This document shows positions 54,694 to 59,658 of a stretch of DNA of 59,658 nt, piece after piece (the first letter of the stretch is position 1; each line of letters opens with the position of its first letter). The DNA is from Saprospiraceae bacterium (lineage in GTDB: Bacteria > Bacteroidota > Bacteroidia > Chitinophagales > Saprospiraceae): contig JAGPCT010000017.1 of assembly GCA_018057925.1 (NCBI GenBank), positions 1-59,658 of the forward strand. Reading direction: 5' to 3'. The notes under the pieces are model-generated. The model was not told the origin of the DNA. It was given only the letters and a program-made list of their open reading frames with translations, and ran no database searches. A program made the position numbers and the translations under genes.

Positions 54694-56292
54694 TTATTCG
54701 TGTCGCGGTGCAGCATCAATAATCTCTTGGCTTGCTAAATCAGCAAACTTGGCAAAGTTGTCATTGAAATCTTTGGCAAGTTTCTTCGCTGTTCTATCGT
54801 ACGCTTCCTTGTCTGACCATGTGTTGCGTGGATCCAAAATTTCTGAAGGTACTTCAGGACATGAAACCGGAATGTTAAGTCCAAAGATCTCATGTCTGTG
54901 ATATGCGACATTATTGAGTTTGCCTCTAATAGCATTGGCTATCATGGCGCGTGTAAATTTCAATTTCATTCTACTACCGACACCATAAGGGCCACCGGTC
55001 CAGCCGGTATTGACCAACCAGACATTGGCGCTGAATTTTTCCATTTTATCGCCCAATAACGCTGCATATCTCGCCGGGTGTAGTGGTAAAAATGGAGCAC
55101 CAAAACATGCAGAAAAGGTATTCTGAGGTTCTTTGACTCCAGCTTCTGTACCAGCAACCTTCGCCGTATAACCCGAAATAAAATGATACATTGCCTGCCC
55201 CTTAGTCAGCCGTGATATCGGCGGCAATACACCATAAGCATCACATGTTAAGAAAAAAATATTGGCCGGATGTGGACCCTTAGATACCGGCAATGCATTG
55301 GCAATATGATGCATGGGATATGATACTCTCGTGTTTTCTGTGATGGACACATCTTCAAAATCAGGAACACGACTATCCCCAACAAACTTCATATTCTCCA
55401 AAATAGCGCCATGCTTGATTGCGTGAAAAATTTCCGGCTCGTTCTCCTCAGTAAGGTGTACCGTTTTGGCATAGCATCCACCCTCAAAGTTAAATACACC
55501 TTCATTGGTCCAACCATGCTCATCGTCACCGATAAGATTGCGCTCCGGATCAGCCGACAACGTTGTCTTTCCTGTCCCACTTAGTCCAAAAAATATCGCC
55601 GTATCGCCCTGCTTACCTGTATTGGCAGAACAATGCATTGGGAAAACTCCTTTGTCCACAGGTAACAGAAAATTAAGCACCGAGAAAATTCCTTTTTTGA
55701 TTTCACCGGTATATCCGGAGCCACCGATCAACACTTTTCTACGAGTAAAATCTACAATCGAAAAATTGTGCTGCCTTGTTCCATCTACCGCTAGATCTGC
55801 ATAAAATTCCGGCGCACAAAGAATAGTCCAATCCGGCTCAAATGAATCATCTGCCTGTGGTCGCAAAAACATATTATTGGCAAACATGTTACTCCACGGG
55901 TATTCGGTAACTGTACGCACGTTCAGACGATAGTTCTCATCCGCACAGACATAATTATCACGGATAAACACATCCTTGCCGTCAAAATATCGAAGCATCT
56001 TTTGCTCCAATTTAACAAACATTTCAGCATCAAATCTCGTATTAAAACCTCCCCAATTGACTTCCGGCTCAGTTTTTGCATCACTTACAATAAATTTATC
56101 CTTGGGGGAGCGACCGGTAAATTCACCCGTTTTTACGAGTAAGGCTCCTTTATCAGAAAGATGCCCCTGACCACGTAAGATTGTTTCTTCAATCAATTCT
56201 TCCGGTGTTGCATTATAATATACTCTTGCCGGATTGGCAATCCCGACTGCCTTAGAAACAGCCACAGAATCTTTATTTTGTATAGAACTCAT
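54694..56292 (-). CDS. pckA: Phosphoenolpyruvate carboxykinase (ATP)
   Basis: 532 residues, normal length. The kinase-1a P-loop FFGLSGTGKTTLSADPER is at about 230-248, the metal-binding kinase-2 motif NLIGDDEHGW at about 250. FEGGCYAKTVHL and YPMHHIANALP are further active-site blocks, with RSPKDKFIV near the N-terminus for oxaloacetate. It converts oxaloacetate and ATP to phosphoenolpyruvate and CO2 (gluconeogenesis). Has its own promoter and terminator; divergent from the dicarboxylate symporter gene, which may supply its C4 substrate. Confidence 0.97.
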   Translation of the reverse strand: MSSIQNKDSVAVSKAVGIANPARVYYNATPEELIEETILRGQGHLSDKGALLVKTGEFTGRSPKDKFIVSDAKTEPEVNWGGFNTRFDAEMFVKLEQKMLRYFDGKDVFIRDNYVCADENYRLNVRTVTEYPWSNMFANNMFLRPQADDSFEPDWTILCAPEFYADLAVDGTRQHNFSIVDFTRRKVLIGGSGYTGEIKKGIFSVLNFLLPVDKGVFPMHCSANTGKQGDTAIFFGLSGTGKTTLSADPERNLIGDDEHGWTNEGVFNFEGGCYAKTVHLTEENEPEIFHAIKHGAILENMKFVGDSRVPDFEDVSITENTRVSYPMHHIANALPVSKGPHPANIFFLTCDAYGVLPPISRLTKGQAMYHFISGYTAKVAGTEAGVKEPQNTFSACFGAPFLPLHPARYAALLGDKMEKFSANVWLVNTGWTGGPYGVGSRMKLKFTRAMIANAIRGKLNNVAYHRHEIFGLNIPVSCPEVPSEILDPRNTWSDKEAYDRTAKKLAKDFNDNFAKFADLASQEIIDAAPRHE

Positions 56293-56318
56293 AGTGAGAA
56301 TTTTAAAATTTTATTGGA

Positions 56319-56350
56319 CAAAAATAGCAGAATACATCAAAGGTTCAAAA
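56319..56350 (-). promoter_or_regulatory. Bacteroidota-type promoter of pckA
   Basis: On the minus strand TTTTG (56346-56350), 19 bases, TATTTTTG (56319-56326), an almost perfect match to TTTG-N19-TAnnTTTG. It predicts a leader of about 20 bases before the ATG at 56292. Confidence 0.8.
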
Positions 56351-56534
56351 TATTTTTCGGATATACAAGTAAATCATAATTTTATATTTTGAAAAAATAG
56401 ATTTACATTGCGACATCTTTTAGTAATATTTTTATCGATTGAATATTTCTAATAGATATAATTAAAATTTTACATTTTCATTAATTTTTTATTTAATTTT
56501 TAGAAATAAGCCATCAACTCCGAAAATCAAACGT

Positions 56535-57944
56535 ATGAATTCTAAAAAGATAAGTGCAATTATAGTATTAGTCGTATTATTTGTGGTTGGATTATTACAT
56601 GTTATGAATGCCTATTTGGGTATCCAAATAAATTCAATTGTCCTTTCAATTTCACATTTATTACTCTGTCTTAGCTTCATTTACTACGCCATACTAAAAA
56701 AGAATCTGACCACCTGGATTTTGATTTCTATGGTCATTGGCGCATTGATAGGGCACGAATTTCCCGTCATTGGACAAAACATGAGGGTATTGAGCCAAGT
56801 ATTCCTCAAGATGATTAAAACCATCATTGCACCCATCTTGTTCTCAACCCTTGTCGTCGGAATAGCAGGACATTCCAACCTAAAACAAGTAGGTAGGATG
56901 GGCTGGAAATCAATTTTATATTTTGAAATAGTAACCACTTTCGCCCTATTTATTGGTCTTTTTGCCATCAATATTTCAAAAGCCGGTGTTGGGATCAAAA
57001 TGCCACCTGACGTGCACGAGACACTTCCGGACGTTCAGCAGCAGACCTGGCAAGATATTATTTTACATGTCTTTCCGGAAAACATTGCCAAGTCAATCTA
57101 CCACGCCGAAGTACTGCCTATTGTCGTATTTAGTGTGATTTTCGGCATTGGTCTAGCAATGCTCGATGAGCGCAAGAAGCGGCCCATGCTCGAATTTTGC
57201 GACAGTCTAGCTGAAACTATGTTTAAATTTACCAATATCATCATGTATTTTGCCCCGGTAGGTGTAGGCGCAGCGATAGCATACACGGTAGGACACATGG
57301 GGTTAGGCATTTTAGTTAATTTGATACAGTTATTATTGACGCTTTACGTGGCTTTGATTTTGTTTGTTTTATGTGTCTTACTGCCGGTTGCTTTGATTGC
57401 AAAAGTTCCAATTAAAAACTTCCTCAAAGCAGTACTAGAACCAATGTCAATTGCCTTCGCTACTACATCATCAGAATCAGCACTACCAAAAGCAATGCAA
57501 GCAATGGAAAGACTCGGCGTCCCTCGTAAGATTGTGGCATTTGTCATTCCAACCGGTTACAGTTTCAATCTGGATGGAACGACACTTTACCTGTCATTAG
57601 CTTCCATATTTGTGGCACAGGCGGCAGGCATGCACATGGATGTCCCTACTCAGTTGTTTCTAGTCTTCACACTGATGCTTACGAGCAAGGGCGTGGCGGG
57701 TGTCCCACGAGCTTCATTGGTCATTCTACTGGCGACAGCGGCGCAATTCAATCTTCCAACCTGGCCTATATTAATCATTCTTGGTATAGACGAACTCATG
57801 GATATGGCTCGCACTGCCACCAATGTTATGGGCAATTGCCTTGCAAGCTGTGTGATAGCACGATGGGAAGGTGAGTTTGAGCCCAGAGATCCTTCCATAC
57901 CACTCGAATCAGAAGTAGAAGTTATCCAGGAAGCGACCATGTAG
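56535..57944 (+). CDS. Dicarboxylate/amino acid:cation symporter
   Basis: 469 residues of the DAACS (GltP/DctA) family. Two N-terminal membrane segments (10-60) precede the usual core. KMIKTIIAPILFSTLVVGIA marks TM2-3, AFATTSSESALPKAMQAMER is the serine-rich HP1 hairpin, IPTGYSFNLDGTTLYLSLAS the TM7 cation site (the family NMDGT motif as NLDGT), and SKGVAGVPRASLVILLATAA HP2, followed by DELMDMARTATNVMGNCLAS in TM8. It imports a C4-dicarboxylate or glutamate/aspartate with Na+ or H+. Substrate not decided by sequence. Divergent from pckA. Confidence 0.93.
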   Translation: MNSKKISAIIVLVVLFVVGLLHVMNAYLGIQINSIVLSISHLLLCLSFIYYAILKKNLTTWILISMVIGALIGHEFPVIGQNMRVLSQVFLKMIKTIIAPILFSTLVVGIAGHSNLKQVGRMGWKSILYFEIVTTFALFIGLFAINISKAGVGIKMPPDVHETLPDVQQQTWQDIILHVFPENIAKSIYHAEVLPIVVFSVIFGIGLAMLDERKKRPMLEFCDSLAETMFKFTNIIMYFAPVGVGAAIAYTVGHMGLGILVNLIQLLLTLYVALILFVLCVLLPVALIAKVPIKNFLKAVLEPMSIAFATTSSESALPKAMQAMERLGVPRKIVAFVIPTGYSFNLDGTTLYLSLASIFVAQAAGMHMDVPTQLFLVFTLMLTSKGVAGVPRASLVILLATAAQFNLPTWPILIILGIDELMDMARTATNVMGNCLASCVIARWEGEFEPRDPSIPLESEVEVIQEATM

Positions 57945-57970
57945 TGAATATAGCTTTTCCTGAATTTGAA

Positions 57971-58117
57971 CCCAAATTCCGCAATAGACAATTGCGGAAT
58001 CGATTTACGACTCGTAATCAATGGTTTACAGAAACCATTGAAACGATTCGTTCATCGGGATTAACCCTCATAATCAGCACTATACGGTTTTTCAAAACCT
58101 TTACTGCTGAATTCGGG
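57971..58117 (-). repeat. Family A element, full 147-bp copy
   Basis: Reverse orientation, both termini intact. Flanks TTGAA (57966-57970) and TTGAG (58118-58122) match 4 of 5. The terminal hairpin carries a compensatory T-A to A-T change, giving a 10-bp stem (CCGCAAT with ATTGCGG). It lies between the symporter gene and the GH5 gene. Confidence 0.95.
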
Positions 58118-58207
58118 TTGAGTATATGTGCCAGAAGTGTTGTTGTTAACTTGTTTATAAATAGTCCAATTGGCTTGCCACATTACATCACAATATAATT
58201 TCACAAT

Positions 58208-59533
58208 ATGATGAAACCCATATATTTTATTATATTCTCTTTACTTATTCTTTCATGCAATAATGGTTATAAATCCAAAAACCAAGAAGTTTCATTTGTC
58301 ACGATTAAAGAAGGTCACTTTATCCAAGGAGACACTGCCTTCTATTTTGTAGGGACCAATTATTGGTATGGACCTTCCTTAGGACTGATGGACGATACAG
58401 TCAGGGGTTTGCAAAGGTTGAGACAGGAATTAGATTTTTTAAAGTCACAAGGCATCACAAACCTAAGAATCTGTGCAGCAGTAGAAGGGGAAGGCACAAT
58501 CCAAGGTGTACCACGAATCGTTCCCGTATTCCAACAATCTCCGGGAGTCTTCGTTACTGACAACCTTAAGGGTCTTGACAGACTATTAGAAGAGATGAGT
58601 CGTAAGGAGATGAAGGCAGTTTTGTTTTTTAGCAATAATTGGGAATGGAGTGGCGGATTTTTACAATATCTATATTGGAATAAAGCTATTGACAGTACAG
58701 CGTTTTACAATCGATTATCATGGGAAAAATTGCGGGATGTAGTGAGTGGATTTTATTCCTGTGAACCATGCATTCAACAATATGAAGCACAGGTCAAAGC
58801 CATACTCACAAGAAAAAACTCAATAAATGGTCTCAAATACATCGACGACCCTACAATCTTTGCGTGGCAATTGGCCAACGAACCACGCCCTATGCGTCCT
58901 GCCGCTATAGATGCTTATAAAAATTGGATTGCTAGAACGGCTAAAATGATTAAAAGTATCGACACCAATCACCTTGTTACCATTGGCGTTGAAGGATTTA
59001 TCGGAACTGAAAACATGGATGTTTATGAGGCAATACATGCTGATTCCAATATCGACTATGGTACTATACATATTTGGCCGCGCAACTGGCAATGGTACAA
59101 AGATTTAAACGATGTAAACCAACAAAAAAAGGCTCTCGATATGACCAAAAAATATATCACCGACCACATGAACGTAATGAAAAAAATAGGAAAACCATTG
59201 GTTATAGAAGAGTTTGGCTATCCCAGAGACAACAACAGTTTCGAACCTTCAAGCACAACAAGGATAAGAGATTCCTTTTACACACTATTATTCAATGAAT
59301 TGAGCCAGTCTCAACAAAATAAAGGTATATTGGCCGGTTGTAACTTTTGGGCATTTGGCGGAGAAGCTCGACCCATCCCCGGTCAAAAGTTTTGGAAGCC
59401 CGGAGATGACTTCATGGGCGACCCACCGATGGAAGAACAAGGGCTATATTCCGTCTTTGATAGCGACAGCTCTACATGGAAGGTAATCAACGCATTTATT
59501 AAGACAAATGGAGAATTGAAAATTGAAAATTGA
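58208..59533 (+). CDS. GH5 mannanase-like lipoprotein
   Basis: 441 residues. A lipoprotein signal peptide with lipobox LLILSC (Cys near 17). The catalytic TIM barrel follows: GDTAFYFVGTNYWYGPSLGL, FLKSQGITNLRICAAVEGEG, acid/base Glu in FAWQLANEPRPMRP (about 222), YGTIHIWPRNWQWY, nucleophile Glu in PLVIEEFGYPRD (about 332). The layout fits the GH5 beta-1,4-mannanase subgroup (GH5_7); other beta-mannan or glucan substrates cannot be excluded. Probably anchored to a membrane and used on plant or algal mannan. The last codons run into an 8-bp tandem repeat. Confidence 0.9.
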   Translation: MMKPIYFIIFSLLILSCNNGYKSKNQEVSFVTIKEGHFIQGDTAFYFVGTNYWYGPSLGLMDDTVRGLQRLRQELDFLKSQGITNLRICAAVEGEGTIQGVPRIVPVFQQSPGVFVTDNLKGLDRLLEEMSRKEMKAVLFFSNNWEWSGGFLQYLYWNKAIDSTAFYNRLSWEKLRDVVSGFYSCEPCIQQYEAQVKAILTRKNSINGLKYIDDPTIFAWQLANEPRPMRPAAIDAYKNWIARTAKMIKSIDTNHLVTIGVEGFIGTENMDVYEAIHADSNIDYGTIHIWPRNWQWYKDLNDVNQQKKALDMTKKYITDHMNVMKKIGKPLVIEEFGYPRDNNSFEPSSTTRIRDSFYTLLFNELSQSQQNKGILAGCNFWAFGGEARPIPGQKFWKPGDDFMGDPPMEEQGLYSVFDSDSSTWKVINAFIKTNGELKIEN

Positions 59534-59541
59534 AAATTGAA
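59513..59541. repeat. 8-bp tandem repeat across the GH5 stop codon
   Basis: About 3.5 units of AATTGAAA. The stop codon of the GH5 gene (59531-59533) lies within it, so slippage by one unit would change the reading frame of the last codons. Confidence 0.75.
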
Positions 59542-59658
59542 GTTTCATGATTTTAGTTGACAACTTTTTCTAATCAGTAATTTAAATGTGGATAACTTTT
59601 TTTGATTAAATAATTTATTCCTTTCAATTTTACATTGCTCATTCGAAACGGAAGTATG

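Noticed and set aside
1-58117. Family A as a REP/RAYT-type or tRNA-derived repeat
   Set aside because: REP elements are short and lack target repeats; family A has 5-bp flanking repeats and defined inverted ends. No tRNA-like cloverleaf is present.
57944-58198. 84-residue ORF after the symporter gene
   Set aside because: It is mostly the translated family A element; similar frames appear in other copies (for example 16-216) and do not stay open in all of them.

Overview
The window looks like a stretch of chromosome from a Bacteroidota bacterium, most likely of the Saprospiria (Saprospiraceae-like) lineage. Reasons: large secreted proteins ending in type IX secretion (T9SS) sorting domains (type A tails and one CHU_C/type B tail), HYR-rich surface proteins with a dockerin-like plus cohesin-like module, a GGGP-synthase homologue, a Rho with a long charged insert, an HU-CCDC81/SPOR protein, promoters of the TTG-N19-TAnnTTTG kind, and AT-rich intergenic DNA. 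I saw no rRNA, tRNA, CRISPR array, prophage or transposase gene.

Layout: 0.4-4.1 kb, a FG-GAP/C-type-lectin surface protein and a DUF937 protein; 4.1-5.0 kb, a non-coding patch with a 78-bp tandem repeat; 5.0-14.2 kb, two giant paralogous HYR/dockerin/cohesin surface proteins; 14.7-18.1 kb, an SDR and a TonB-dependent receptor; 18.4-21.4 kb, two BatD-type proteins and ssb; 21.5-25.9 kb, a persulfide-dioxygenase/rhodanese, a TauE-like permease, and PaaH- and PaaG-like beta-oxidation enzymes; 25.9-30 kb, a Crp/Fnr regulator, an HU/SPOR protein and catalase; 30.9-36.5 kb, a small membrane protein, galE overlapping an M6 protease, and a GT4 glycosyltransferase; 36.9-41.4 kb, an orphan histidine kinase, a membrane protein and rho; 41.8-46.9 kb, serS, a YugP-type metallopeptidase, a TPR protein, GGGP synthase/rsgA and a pterin dehydratase; 47-54.3 kb, an S41 protease and a three-gene GTGA-coupled operon (TMTC-like, GH3-beta-lactamase fusion, DUF6702); 54.7-59.5 kb, pckA, a dicarboxylate symporter and a GH5 mannanase-like lipoprotein.

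The most striking feature is not a gene. A 147-bp structured element (family A) occurs about 16 times in this 59.7 kb, in nearly every sizeable intergenic gap. Copies end in CCC(G/A)AATTC.GC inverted repeats. Several are flanked by exact 5-bp direct repeats (TTAAA, ATTAT, TTTAT, TTCAA), so it behaves like a non-autonomous transposon (MITE). Its inner hairpins show compensatory base changes, one copy has a perfected 22-bp palindrome, one has an inverted hairpin loop, and others have internal deletions. A second element (family B, about 167 bp, two copies about 96% alike, with 8-bp target-repeat candidates) flanks the galE/M6 region. No autonomous partner for either family is in the window.

Functionally the genes are mostly housekeeping (ssb, rho, serS, rsgA, pckA) mixed with cell-envelope, secretion and polysaccharide functions. 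Gene borders are often remodelled by the element: in two places the stop codon of a gene lies in the target duplication.
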